Assembly (NCBI GenBank): GCA_029204225.1
Contig: CM055111.1
Location: 26,693,540-26,757,539 of the forward strand
Direction of reading: 5' to 3'
Length of the DNA: 64,000 nucleotides
Source: Diphasiastrum complanatum
Taxonomy: Eukaryota > Streptophyta > Lycopodiopsida > Lycopodiales > Lycopodiaceae
Made by a program: the position numbers and the translations under genes. The notes below the pieces were generated by a model. It did not search any database and was not told the DNA's origin. It worked only from the letters and a program-made list of their open reading frames with translations. Shown one piece after another: positions 43,590 to 55,372 of the stretch. Every line of letters begins with the position of its first letter. Position 1 is the stretch's first letter.

Positions 43590-44370
43590 TAGAACTAAAT
43601 ATCGGTATTCGAGCGCAAGATCTAGACAGATTATTTAAAAAAAAGAGATGAGCGCTCAAAAGCGATATTGAACAACCAGCGGTATCGGACTCCAGCGCAT
43701 TGTGAGAGGACAGAAGCTTGAACGGTGAAAGAGCGCACTTGAGAGCGATATCGGGAGCTAAAAGTGAAAACTTTGCAAAAAAAAATGAAAATTCCAAGGA
43801 CTTATATATACAAAATTTTTGCACGTGTGAAAAGATGGCGAAGACACGTGTCATTTAGATTATTAATCCACATGGAATGTCTGTATTGACAATGATGACC
43901 CAATTATGAGGCCACGTGGGCTGATACATGTGCGCGAATTCGATATCGACGTGTGTCATCCTTGCACGTGACAGATGTCAGATCAATCATTTTAGATATG
44001 ACACATTTATTTTAACCAATCACAATTCGACACGTGTTATTTCGACACTCCTCCACACGTGCAATTTCTTTTTTATAAATAGATCTTTTTCGGTTCGAAT
44101 TTTCACGCAAATTTATGATTGCTTTCCTGGATATCTATTTCAAGCGCGCCGCTTGCTCTCATTACCTTTCGTTGACTATTATGCATCTGGATCTGATACT
44201 ACATCGTCCGATATCGCATTCAAGCACGCTTCACATCCCTTTCTTTTTCTGCTCGGTGTTCTTGCGCTCGGATCCGATACTCCAACTTCAAATATCTCTC
44301 TCGAGCGCACGTTGGCTTGACGTGCTTGTCTGACCTGCGGTTTGCGCCTGAGAGCGATATTTGGATCTTT
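43590..44370. promoter_or_regulatory. Divergent promoter with six G-boxes
   Basis: It lies between the minus-strand Ulp1-type gene and the plus-strand gene at 44448. Six perfect CACGTG boxes start at 43822, 43845, 43913, 43965, 44031 and 44056. Outward TATA boxes sit on either side: TATATATAAG on the minus strand (43801-43810) and TATAAATAG on the plus strand (44074-44082). Beyond each TATA, both leaders contain GCGATATC-like and GAGCGC-like motifs, giving an imperfect inverted symmetry centred near 43950. G-boxes bind bZIP and bHLH factors. Confidence 0.65.
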
Positions 44371-44447
44371 AGTTTAGTTTTTATTTAAAATGTCTAATTT
44401 TGAATCCAGTTTGTATTTTTTTTTAATGAATTTGTATTACTGATAGG

Positions 44448-45835
44448 TTGGACTATTTCAAATCTCTTTTTTCTCTATTTCTTTTTATTCTATCTTCTAT
44501 AACTGAGGGCCTTGGTGTGGAGACATTTTTTGAGATATATCTCAGATTTAAGTCCCTGCTCAATACTCCTCTATTCAGATCTCAAAATAAGGACATGATT
44601 CATTATCAGGACCTGGTGGCACTCGACAAGCATATCTATAAAGCTAAGCTTGATAGAATGTTTACCAAATTACATAATGATTTCAAGTCTGTAGATGAGT
44701 GCCCAATTCATAATAAAAAATGTAGATTTGTTGATTTTCAGTCTGTTTTTGTTAAATATTTTTGACGATTTGGAGGCGGTGCCCTCCACTTTTGAAGCAG
44801 CTTCTTCTAGTGGTACAAAGTCTGAAAAGTCAAAGGTTGTAGATATAGATACTTTTTTTATTGATACGAGTGTTAATTTAGATAATTGTTCTGATTTTGA
44901 TCCTGCTCAAAATAGGGCTACTGTTATAGGCCCTAGAACACCCACTATCCTTTCTCCTTGTGATAAATCTTTGATCACTTTGCCTACTTATAATATAGAT
45001 AATAATTCCTTTTTGACAATATCGGATATATCGGAGACTTCACTGAAGCTGAGACTCTTTGCATATTGAGCAAAGAGCTTGATGAATTTTCGGATATAAT
45101 TGAATTTGATGCTGATGATTTTCTCCCTGGTGTTGGGGATGTACATAATGATAAGCTTTATTCAGAAAAAGATTGCTTGAAAATGGCTGAGGAAATGCGC
45201 AACAAAGAAGATGATCTACCTTCTGAGGAGGAGTTTCTTAGAATCCAAAGTCAACTTGGTTTTCCACAGCCAACTGTCTATTCACCAACAATATGGACAT
45301 CGAAAGGTGGACATAATATTGATGGAGAGACAATAATCAGAGAAGACAAAACCGAATGCGTAAGTTTTTGTCTCTTATCAAGTACTAGTAGATTTGTTAT
45401 GTCAGATTATATACTGGAGCTTGCTTTGTTTTTTATCATTTCAGGAAACAATTTTCCTTGATGATTTCGCAATTCATCGAGGGGGCAGAGATCTTCTACT
45501 GGAGAATTTTCAAGAGATCATGCACTGGGGCACTATCTGGCACTCAAGACACTATGTCATCTTTTTGGAGGACATAATTTCAATAAGGTGCATAAAATAA
45601 TTTTTGTAAAGAAAACTATTGCGGTTAAAATTTTAGGATATGGACCAGTGAATTCCATGTTCAGATCATTTCATTTTGCAATGTATGCTGCTTATGTTGA
45701 TCTGAGTAAGCATGCAAACTATGAGCTATTGGATCCATACGAAAGAAGAAAATTGTTGCATGATTCTAAGTTGCAACTTTCATTGAAAAAAATATCGGAA
45801 GCAGATTAGATACTACTGAATTGTACTTTGTAAAT
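44448..45835 (+). pseudogene. Unrecognised gene next to the Ulp1-type gene
   Basis: A chain of plus-strand frames: 44448-44765 (VETFFEIYLRFKSLLNT, DECPIHNKKCRFVDFQSVF), then a one-base shift into 44766-45069 (DDLEAVPSTFEAASSSG), a shift into 45066-45359 (acidic, SKELDEFSDIIEFDADDFLPG), an intron (45360-45444, GTAAGT to TTTCAG), ETIFLDDFAIHRGGRDLLL, and 45588-45809. I do not recognise any domain. The mixture of open stretches, a good intron and small frameshifts says it was a real spliced gene. It converges on the minus-strand gene ending at 45806. Confidence 0.5.
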
Positions 45836-48680
45836 ATTTTTATTTAATATACAAAATTTTATTGTGTGTCTATAGCCTATTGGCTTGTATAAATTTGCAT
45901 GCTTTTTGAAATTTTTTATAATCCGTCGATTTTGTATTATGACAAGTTTGGATTCTTCTATAAAACCATTGGAAAAGTTGCAGTATATAATTGTTTTTTG
46001 TGCTAGTCCCGCCATGTTGTGTACTTTTATGAATCGCTCTTGCTTGCCAACGAGATTTTTCCTTTCCTTGCAATGACCATATGCTAAGACTTCCACTATT
46101 TCTTGCAAAGAATGTCGAATGATGTCGTAATATGTGCTGCATGTCATAAAAACATAATCTAAATCAATACCAAAAGTATCTAATTTAATTGCACATATTT
46201 GTCTATCGTAGTGTAAAATCAAAATCTTACCATATAATGTGTTATATGATCAACACCCCATGCACTTTGAACTGCATCCACAGATTCATTGATTGTTTTA
46301 TGTATCATTTGAACATCAGTATTTGAAAATTTATTTTTTCTCAAGTATTTCACCATGTTGTCTAACTTTTTCCAAACTTCTACTTTGTGTATACGAGTAG
46401 AATCTTCTTCTTCAAAATCTTGAGTTGCTGCAGTAATTTCTTTCCAAACCGTGTATTGAACCTTAGATTGTTTGCCAGAATAATTTGATAAAAATCTTCG
46501 AGCTTTAGATCCTCCAATGCTCGGCTTGCATGGAATATTTCCTGCTTTACCTGATAGCTTGTCATCTTTCTTAATTTTAACGTGGCCTTTATGTAAGCCT
46601 GCTTTGGACAACACATCTTCTAATCTGGAAATAGCTTCCTTCGCAAAGGCCTCTGGCTCAGAATTCCATGCAAACAAGATGTAAAGATATATTATTGTCT
46701 CTATAATACGCACCTCCGCATGCAATGTACAGATATGAATATTTCGTAGAGAAATCGGTAGTCCAGTTTTCCAATTAGAATCTTCTTGATCTCTTGATAT
46801 TCCTGTACTCCTTGTCATGTCTTTTGCTATTTTCATGCAGTACAAACAAGGGTGTTTAGAGTTAGCGCCATGAGATACATTGGGCATACATTTTAATGTC
46901 TTCAGATCTCCTACTAAATGCCATTCAATGTTGAAAGTGCCAATTCTAGAAATATTGAGTGGAACTCCCTCCATGTGATCTTTTATGGTGGCACGATATG
47001 ATGTTCTACTAAATATCCATGAGAGAATGTTATGGTCTTCTTTTAGCACCTATAAGAGAATACAAAAATGTGATTAGCCTCATAATATTAACACAGAGAA
47101 GATTTTAGATATGAAATCCATATTCAAATGATTATCCCTATTTATTATGTGAAGGAACTGCTATACCTGAAATGCTGCCAACCAGCAGATATCATTTTCT
47201 GATTGAACACTGAAATCGAGGCCTTATGAGTCTTCTGAATTTGAAAGTGCTCCATTCATGATTGTGAACTGACTCTTTCCATTTTTGGTCCTCTTATAAT
47301 TTTGGACTCATCTAACTTGAGAACAACTATCAACTTGTTATTGACATTCTCATTTGTAATACCGTAATAATTTATGATGAATGTTAATAACTGATTAATG
47401 TCAATAAATAAATTGTTGGAATTGTTATATGCTAGACTTTCTCCTTTCAAGCAATACGCTTCATTGATATGAGATGGATTACCAACTATTGTCCGCATAC
47501 CATGGTTTAACATGTCTTTTTTTTTAAAAAGATGAAATGGTCGTGGGATTGGAAACTTTTTAATATTTACCTATGCAAATGCCTCCTTTATCATCTTAAA
47601 CATTGTTGCATGATGCTAGAAAAGTCGCATGCCCCCTGAAGCAATGTAGTGTCTAATATTTTTCCAATTTCATCCATAATGCTATTAGAAATTGAAGGCT
47701 TAATCTTTTTCATTTTGTTATGATTTAACATTGATTTCATAGATTTAGAAGTCAAGATAGAGTCTAGTGAGTTTCCAATTGAAATCTCATCAGCCAAATG
47801 GTCTTCAACAACCAATGCTGATCTGCATTGCAAGCATAATGTTCATGAAAATGTTAGTAGAAATTAGGACACTCATATTATTCACAACAGTATATAATAC
47901 ACAAATCAACAGAAAGTTGAAATGAACAAATAACAAAATTAGTAATTATGAATGAATCAAAAAGTTAAAGCAATATTCAATACCAAGTAAGCCATAACCT
48001 ACTTGAATGCACGGATTCGTCTTTTTCTATGACCTCCTCTGGAGATAGATCACATATATCCTTGTTTACTAGTCTTTTTCTCTTGTTGCTTTGGACCTTT
48101 CTGTTGAGCACATCCATATCTTTAACAAGAGACAAATATGAGATATGCATGGATTGAAATGCAATTTTTATCTCATCATTACCAGTTGTAATGATGCAAA
48201 GAAGATTTCAACCTTTGGATCTCCTCCTTGAGCATCTCATTTTCATCCAAACAAGTTTTTATCTTTGTAAATTTTTCTTCGCACTCCTTTTTTTTTTTTT
48301 TTTATTCCTCTTCCAAATAATGTATTCTTTGCATTGAATGTGCATTCCCATAGAGCATCAAATTCTCACAGTAAATCCAAAGGCCATTTTTATCATGACA
48401 CATATAGATTATTAACTGACTCACCAAATGAAAATATGGATGTTGCAATGAACATGGATCAATAGGATACAATGTTCCTGATGACCATAAATCTACATGG
48501 TTTAGCTTTTCCTCCCTGTATCGGACCATATCAGAAGTTGACAATTGGGTTGCTTTGAATTTCTCGTTCCGAGCGAAGCATATTCTGGTGACAGATCCAC
48601 ATGAAGATGATAAAGCTTCGTCATCAGTACAGTAGTATAGTAACAAACAACACAATGACAATAACAAAGCTGGAGATGGC
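45806..48680 (-). pseudogene. Possible DDE-type transposase gene, multi-exon, damaged
   Basis: Minus-strand exons in order: 48667-48302 (unrecognised), a coiled-coil-like piece after an A homopolymer near 48290 (ENEMLKEEIQRLKSSL), a basic piece (NKRKRLVNKD, about 48125-48003), 47827-47591, about 47513-47163, 47049-46231 and 46222-45806. The join at 48003/47827 and the join into 47049 (LAAFQ then VLKEDHN) are in frame with GT-AG introns. The largest exon has IEWHLVGDLKTLKCMPNVSHG then SKHPCLYC, which resembles the second-Asp block of some DDE transposases with a nearby CxxC; VVLKLDESKII upstream may hold the first Asp. A frameshift lies near 47275 and a stop near 47228. I could not place the final acidic residue with confidence. 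It may instead be an unrelated plant gene. Confidence 0.4.
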
Positions 48681-48699
48681 GCTAACGACTCTGTTTGAG

Positions 48700-49404
48700 A
48701 TAGAGATGGCGCAGGCTTTTTTCAGAAATGTCACTCCTAATTCAAATTTTTGAGTGTTTCCAACTATTGGGAGGGAATATTTCAGCATTTTGAAAAACTA
48801 TATTTTAACTGTGGTTAAACACTAGTGAAGTTTGATGTGACTAAACTAAGGTGCATTCATTTACATGGAAAGTAGTGCGGGCAAATGCGTAAAGAAGTTA
48901 AAAAATGATATTATAATTTCTTTATAGTTATTTTTCTCTCTCCTACATGGCATTTCTTTGGGCCCATATTTTCTCTAATGCAACATGGCAACCTCAAGTG
49001 GCTTCATAAATCAAGAAATCTAGAGAAATACACATGAGATGGACATGGAATCAAAAGAGATGAATTATCCACATAAAAAGAGAATACAATGACACTTTCT
49101 CCATGTTGGTACTGTTATTTGTAGCTGCTAAATTGTCATTTGGCCAATTGTGCTAAACTTGCCCTAAATGGTAACTTCTTGGTACTTTAGCAAAAACTTA
49201 GAAATTCTAGTCTAGATGCAATGTATCAAAAATTAGCCAATTAGAATGGGTCCAAATATGACCTCATCCATTTATCTACTTGAAAAAAATAGTACAAACA
49301 CTACTTAGGCCTTTACTCACAAATATAAATCTATCTCTAAGTTGAAATTTCATTTTGGCCTCAAAATTGCCAAGATAAATCAACTAAACTAGTTGACATT
49401 TTTC
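48700..49404 (-). repeat. Probable LTR of a minus-strand copia element
   Basis: On the minus strand the LTR would start TGTGAAAAATGTCAAC at about 49407, after a GATGAGGGATTG purine tract, matching the LTR starts at 10508 and 38076. The far end (about 48780-48900) is not defined. Confidence 0.5.
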
Positions 49405-49407
49405 ACA

Positions 49408-50330
49408 ATCCCTCATCAACTAGTCTTAGCATAGACTTGGATAGAACTCCAAGTGATGTTCTATGCTTCATTTACAATTATTTTCCCAGTGCTTTCGTGA
49501 AGATACCAGCCAGACACTTTCTTGATGAGACATGTTGAAGCTCCACCTCTTTTGACATGACTTGTTCCTTCACAAAATGATAAGCCACTTCAATATGCTA
49601 GCTCCTTGCATGAAAAATAGGATTGCTTGCCAAAATTTGGGTTGACGGGTTATCAAAAAAGAGTAAGTTGATGATCCTCTATAAACAATGCCAAAATCTC
49701 TAGAACTCGGGATGCGCCTGAATACTCTCTTGCCTAGCTTCCAATGCTCCACACTAGGATCATGCATAAATTGACTTAATCTACCAACACAATAGCTAAG
49801 ATCAAGTCTTGTGATGGTTAGGTAAATGAGTGAACCAATTAGCTTCCTATAGAGAGCAATGTCCTCGAAGGATCTTTCATTACCTCGTTTAGCAAGCTTT
49901 ACATTTGACTCCATTGGTTTATCAATAGACTTTGCATCTAGCATATGAAATCTTTCTAGAATAGAATTATCATACTTTTCTTGACAAATGAAAGTAGATT
50001 GAGAAGTTCTAGATACATCTATTCCCAATATATAATGCAAAAGACCAAGATCATGCACCTGAAACTCCTTTTCGAGTGCAATCTTGATATCATCAATATC
50101 TTGATTGTTTCCTCCACTCAAAATGATATCATCCACATAGATTAGAAGAATGATAATATCATTTCCAACAAATCTATAGTAAAGTGAATGATGATACTCA
50201 CTCATTATGAAGTTTTGTGAAAGTAAAAAAGTATTAAGTTTAGGATACCAACTCGTTGGTGCTTGCTTAAGTCCATTAGCCTTCTATTTTTAGAATAAAC
50301 CTTTGCCGACTTGGCTATAACTAGATCTAG
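49408..50330 (-). pseudogene. Copia RT and C-terminal remnant
   Basis: The minus strand carries GLKQAPTSW-like sequence near 50270, then an open stretch 50205-49570 with LLIYVDDIILSGG (RT catalytic site), DLGLLHYILGIDV, KLIGSLIYLTITRLDLSY and VGRLSQFMHDPS. The RNase H core is deleted; after a frameshift ASNPIFHARS, HFVKEQVMSKEVELQHVSS and TKALGK complete the polyprotein end. Close to the copia family of 12001-15969 in layout, but clearly diverged. Confidence 0.88.
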
Positions 50331-50671
50331 GTCAAATCTATATACATTAGACCAGGCGAATGATGATTATCAGTGTTTTCTAAATTTTAGAAGTTTTTTC
50401 ACTATTTTTGGTGGTTTATCTTCAGTTTCTGAAAATTGGACGGGAATTAGCCTTCGCCCTTCAAATTGGAGCTTCATTGCATTAGGGCAATCCTGTTTGC
50501 AAGTTATCGATGTCTAATGCAGATTTTAACCCTTTTTTGTCATCAAAATAGCTAAAAATGAGTGAATTTTTTTTTGTTTTACTTGTTTCTTGACAACTCC
50601 TACCTTTTACACACTTAAAGAGGTAGGAGTTGTGAGAGCGCCCCTTCTCCTCCCTCCCTCATAAAAAACAA

Positions 50672-50707
<36 letters not shown>

Positions 50708-50945
50708 TTAGGGAAGCCCATAAAACCATGGGAAGGCAACGGCAAACCAATGATTAAGCCCTTTGTAAGTAATATACCTTAGAAATCTAAAGAATGCACG
50801 TTTTTTTGAGAACTGAAAACAGTTTCCAAACTCTCAAGCCTCAAGGCCAGGGCTAAGCCGGGCCCCCATGTGAGTCCAGGCGGACTGGGCAGCCAGACGG
50901 AGCTGCAAGTACCGGGAACCTGGTATATAGCGTCATCGGATACCG
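50331..50945. other. No gene recognised; contains a TA tract
   Basis: (TA)n at 50673-50704 and an inverted pair AGGTAGGAGTTGT / ACAACTCCTACCT (about 50593-50635). No convincing coding frame. Confidence 0.6.
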
Positions 50946-51236
50946 GTGGTGTTGTTGCTGGTGACGATGGTATCCATCTCCATTCCATCAACTATGGCGG
51001 CTGCCTTCTCTGTCACTAACTACTGTGAAAAGCCCATCAACATGACTTGCGCTTCTCGCAATGATAATCTGGGCACGTCGTTGCTACACGTGGGTGAAAG
51101 CCGTGAATGGGAATTTGTTGGCCACATTTTGGTGCGACTTCAGAAAGGATGCTAAACAGTTGCACCAAGATACATGGACTTGGTCGCTGTCCGTCTTGGT
51201 AAGCAACAATGTAGCAGACACTTACTGAAGAATGCA
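50946..51236 (+). pseudogene. S-protein homologue (self-incompatibility S1 family), frameshifted
   Basis: After a hydrophobic signal-like stretch (VLLLVTMVSISIPS, ending near 50990; the first ATG is at 50967), the frame reads FSVTNYCEKPINMTCASRND, then LGTSLLHVGESREWEF. This is the start of a plant S1-type secreted protein with its first conserved Cys. At about 51120 the frame shifts by one base, and FWCDFRKDAKQLHQDTWTWS, the family's second conserved block, continues to a stop near 51230. S-protein homologues are small secreted plant proteins; the founding member acts in poppy self-incompatibility. The last conserved Cys is not seen. A recent pseudogene. Confidence 0.7.
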
Positions 51237-52589
51237 TTGCCATCTTCACCTCTTTCTTTACGAGCTAGCCCTCACAATGTTCCTTTAATTTCATCAATTT
51301 TTGTAGTCTGGGTGGTTTCTAATCAGATGAGATCTTCATCCTGCGTATGAGCTCGGTGATCAATCTATATCTTTAATTCTCACAACATCAAAATTGCATT
51401 TTAAAGTCCAGTTCTTGTGATAATTAGATGCAAGGTGACAGTACTGTCTCGAATTAATGTTTGTTGTGCGCCATCTGACAGCGAGAACACAGTCTGCATA
51501 TCAAGTGGCTGGTTAAGGAGGCCGGCATCTACATGGATCATGAGAATGATCCGGAAGAGTTTTTCAAGGGATGGAATTGATGCAGCTCTATGAATTGATG
51601 CTGACAAAAAATTGTCCTATTTTCAGCTTATAGCAGCGATTATTTCATTAGTTTGCCGCTGGTCGACTTAACAGTCAAGTCAAGTTGTGAATTCTGTCTG
51701 AAATCCAGTTTGCACTATCGTTATGCTTAAGGAATAGACTCATAGAGAACTGTTATGAAAATTTCTTAGTTATTCATAAATGTATTTTGGATGAGAGGAC
51801 GTTGAATTTTTGTCTTCAAATAAAAAAGAGAAGTTGATCACAAACGCATAGTGCATAATAGCTGAAGTTGATATTTTTTTTTTATGATATTGTTTTCGTC
51901 TCTTTATTGTAAATGGACCAAATTGTAGCTAATTTTTCTTCACAAAGCTCAAACAAAATCATGTGATCCCTTTTACATGTATTGGCGCTTTTGGTTTTAA
52001 TAAGCTTTCGTGACAATCAAATTAGGGCAGATATATAGTTAGTCGCTGATAAGATCCCTCATCTTGTTCCAAAATGGACTTGAAAATTGTCTCAAAACTC
52101 TAACTCATTAGCTAAGATGATTTTGTGTTCTTATCTTATGACATAGAGAAGCATTACCCGACAATCCGGCATTTCCTTACAGCTAGTGCATGTAGTAATT
52201 CATCACAAGGGCTCGGAAGAAGTTCCTACTCTTATTAAGTTCACATAGTTTATAAGGGTATGAGAACCTACTCCAAGGAATATCGCTCTCAGTATGTGAA
52301 AGAGCGTGGAAGTTGGTTTCAAAATAGCCATCTCCATCACAAACGGCAAAAATAGTGTGTTGTATAGAAGCTTCTAGATAGTGGAGACGATCATTCACAA
52401 ATAATAGAAAACTAAAAATTAATCTTTGTTGGGTACTTCTAAGAGAAACTGGATGCAAGCATGACAAATGAAAATGAGTAAGCTCTCTCAGACTACATTA
52501 CCAACATCTAGTCTTAGTGCATTGTAGTGTAATTATGCTTGAAGCTATTGCATGAATTGATCAGAGTAGTAGTTCAGTAGAATGACCTT
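51237..52589. other. No gene recognised
   Basis: About 1.35 kb. A minus-strand frame at 52183-52467 could be lipase intron or 3' sequence but shows no domain. No repeat of note. Confidence 0.4.
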
Positions 52590-52920
52590 CTTTTATTTGT
52601 CTAGTGTAGAAGCTGTCAAAGTAACGACAGATCCAAACATACTTGAACCCAAAAGCTTCATTCTCAAATGGAATGTGAGGCAACAGATCATCATTGTAAA
52701 CAACTCGAGAGTACTGATTTATTGGTTGAGTGAGCTTCTAATAATAGAAGTTGACGGACTTATCGTTTCCCACTCTTGGTTGTTTGAAAGTATAGATTTC
52801 TCCAATTCTATCTGCCACCTCAGATTCTTTCACATGATAAAGTAGTACAGAGTAAAGGCATGCCAAAGCACCTCCGAGGCTGTGTGTAGTTATGTATGGC
52901 TTTGCATCCTTTTGAGTCAA
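52590..52920 (-). pseudogene. Class 3 lipase fragment (OBL1-like)
   Basis: The minus strand reads ITTHSLGGALACLYSVLLYH, which is the lipase nucleophile elbow (GHSLG, here THSLG with the Ser retained). EIYTFKQPRVGN follows, then one TAG near 52740, and in the same frame NQYSRVVYNDDLLPHIPFEN and GFKYVWICRYFDSFY. The Asp of the catalytic triad is likely in YNDD; the His part is missing. The match to oil-body type triacylglycerol lipases of plants is by segment order. Only one or two exons remain, with an in-frame stop, so it is a gene fragment. Confidence 0.7.
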
Positions 52921-54208
52921 GGTAAGCTCTTCAGTTTTGGGGTAATGACATCGTGTGAATTTTTAGGTAATGACATCGTGACTAAGAAGCTTTGTGCCGC
53001 AAATATTTCATGGCATATCCAAAATAGAGGGCATAATAAGCACAAGTCATGCATAAGATTTGAAGATGATAAACATTGCATTCGCATGTATATACCCTTT
53101 CTTTTTCTTTTCATGAATGGAATCTATTCATTCATGCATAATAAGCACAAGTCATGCATATTAATGCATCGTTCATGCATAGTAAAGCACCAAATTCATA
53201 GATGCATGCTACTTAAGCCCTCAACAAATGTTTAGGCCTTAAAAGTTTGGGCCGCCACAACAACTTAACCTTTAATGTTGACTTCTTGTCTAACTCCATT
53301 GACTGGCCTCAACACATAGTATTGCCTTCACATGGCAAGGCCCAAAACAATTTTATTTAACTTCCAACCACTAAAACCATATATCTTATAATATTATTGG
53401 AGAAGCTACTTCTAGAGTTCAAAACATTTCTAACACCTAGCAAATCACTTGATTACAAATCGCTATCTTAAAAAGCTAATGGTTTACCAATTTAGTTCTT
53501 GTCTTGCAAACAATAAAAAGTTGATTCCATAGATATTTTATTAATCCCATGAGCATCCCGAATCCATCCATCTTCATGTTCCTAAAATGTAAATATCGCA
53601 TGCTACATAGTGTGCTACCACCTAGGCTATCTACTAGAGTAGAAGCCCAACACAATGAGCTGCTCAACATCCATTTGTAGGCGATAGGAATATATTCCAA
53701 GTGTGGAGCAATATGCAGTTGTAATTGTTGAACATTTTTTGTGCCTCCCTATTTGTGTGGATCTAGAGGCCGAAGAAGGGGTTTTATGGATCTAATCCGG
53801 GTGAGTGTCATATGTAGTAATGGGTTTCGTTCCCAAGGAGAGAGATTAAACAAGATGATAGAAGTGAGAATCTAGGCTAACTAAAGTTGTCTAGCTTAGT
53901 ATTGGATCTAAACGTGAAATAGCCTAGATTTGGGATGATGTCCATCTCTTTCTTCTTCTCTTTTTGTGCTTTCTTGTGTGTTGTTTTCTTCTTTCTTGAT
54001 TTGGTTTGCTTGTGCTTATGCAACCATCCTTTCTCTAGATCTTCTCCTCAAGAGGTTGATTTTCTTAAGGGAGGTGAACAATGTAAGTAAATCTACCTAA
54101 GAATGTTAATGATCACTCCAAGATGGTGGATCTAACACCTATTTTGTTTAGGACTAACCATTCATCCATAACTCCACAATTATAAAGCATGAATGTAGAA
54201 ATTTTTTC
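52921..54208. other. No gene recognised
   Basis: It includes two copies of CATAATAAGCACAAGTCATGCATA (53030 and 53138), 100 bp apart. No protein similarity recognised. Confidence 0.5.
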
Positions 54209-54730
54209 TCATTGGAAGGGTGCCAACTTATGGACCTTTTCCATCCCTTGAGGTTTTTCACTAGTTACCTCTTCGGCTTCCTCATCAAGCCACAATAGTG
54301 GAGCACATGGATGTAGTTGGTGCAAAATTTCAGTAACATAAAAGAGAGATTCATGTACTAACCATCCCTCTGACATGCTACCTTCAGGCCTTGCCTTTTG
54401 ACGCACAAAATCTTTTAAGACTTTCATGTACCTTTCCATAAAGAACATCCACCTAAAAAGTCACAAATGATTAAAAACAAGTGTTTATTTAATGAGTTCA
54501 TGTATCAATTCATTTAGTTTAAATACACATGCAAAAGATAATTTATGCACTTATACCTAGTGTGCACTAGACCAACAATAGAAACTTCTTCAACCAAGTG
54601 CACCAATAAATGCACTTGTGAATCCATGATGGAAGTCGAAAAATATCTCTCAAACATGCACACAATCTCCACCATATCCTCATGTCTCTTGCGAAGATCC
54701 AGCTCACAGATGTCTTTTGAACACATCCAT
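54209..54730 (-). pseudogene. CACTA-associated DUF4218 fragment
   Basis: Two minus-strand pieces in family order: 54726-54514 (SKDICELDLRKRHEDMVEI, FSTSIMDSQVHLLVHLVEE) and 54448-54209 (FMERYMKVLKDFVRQKARPE, then GSMSEGWLVHES). This is the conserved region found downstream of TNP2-type transposase in plant CACTA elements. An intron separates the pieces. A second version is at 57292-57840. Confidence 0.75.
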
Positions 54731-54783
54731 CTGCAACATATTCAATCTATTTTATGTCTATTTGAATTTCCAATCAATAAATA

Positions 54784-55020
54784 CTAAATAAAAAAATGCA
54801 CCAAGTACATGTAAATACCTGACAATGATTGATAGTTTGTATATGGTCTCACAAAAATCTTTTGACAAGCACCCACGAATTGACAATGGATAGATCTAGA
54901 TGAGCTAGATTCAGATGCATTAGTCTCTTGATTAATGCGCTCATCAATTTCCATCATCTCTTTTAAGCCTTGACGTAGACGACGAGATAATTGCTTTATA
55001 TGTGGACTGTTGTATTGCAT
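54784..55020 (-). other. Short minus-strand frame, unrecognised
   Basis: Reads HIKQLSRRLRQGLKEMMEI, then an acidic Ser-rich stretch. Preceded by Arg-rich sequence (RRRR near 55030). No family recognised; it lies between CACTA fragments and the SET-like piece. Confidence 0.25.
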
Positions 55021-55372
55021 GTGTCGTCTACGTCGACCATTATGAGGATTATTGTCTCCAACACTAAATGAGGATGAACAATTCTATATATCAAAATAAC
55101 AACAACCCCAAATACTTGATAGATCAAATTGTTGCATATGAATATAAATTACCTCTTGGTTTAAAAAGTATGAACATACCAATGTATCTATTAGATAGAT
55201 TTGTCTTTTCAACTTGTTAGTATTCAATGAACTCGACAAATAATGCTCCTAACATTTAATCTAGGCAAATGACGAATAATGCTCCTAAAATTTGACATAT
55301 TTAGTGACACAAACCAGATACAATCAAGATGCATGGATTATACATCTCTACATATCAACAAAATTTAAATCT

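Noticed and set aside
52183-52467. Minus-strand frame after the lipase fragment
   Set aside because: No lipase or other domain recognised and no good splice link to 52590; not called as coding.
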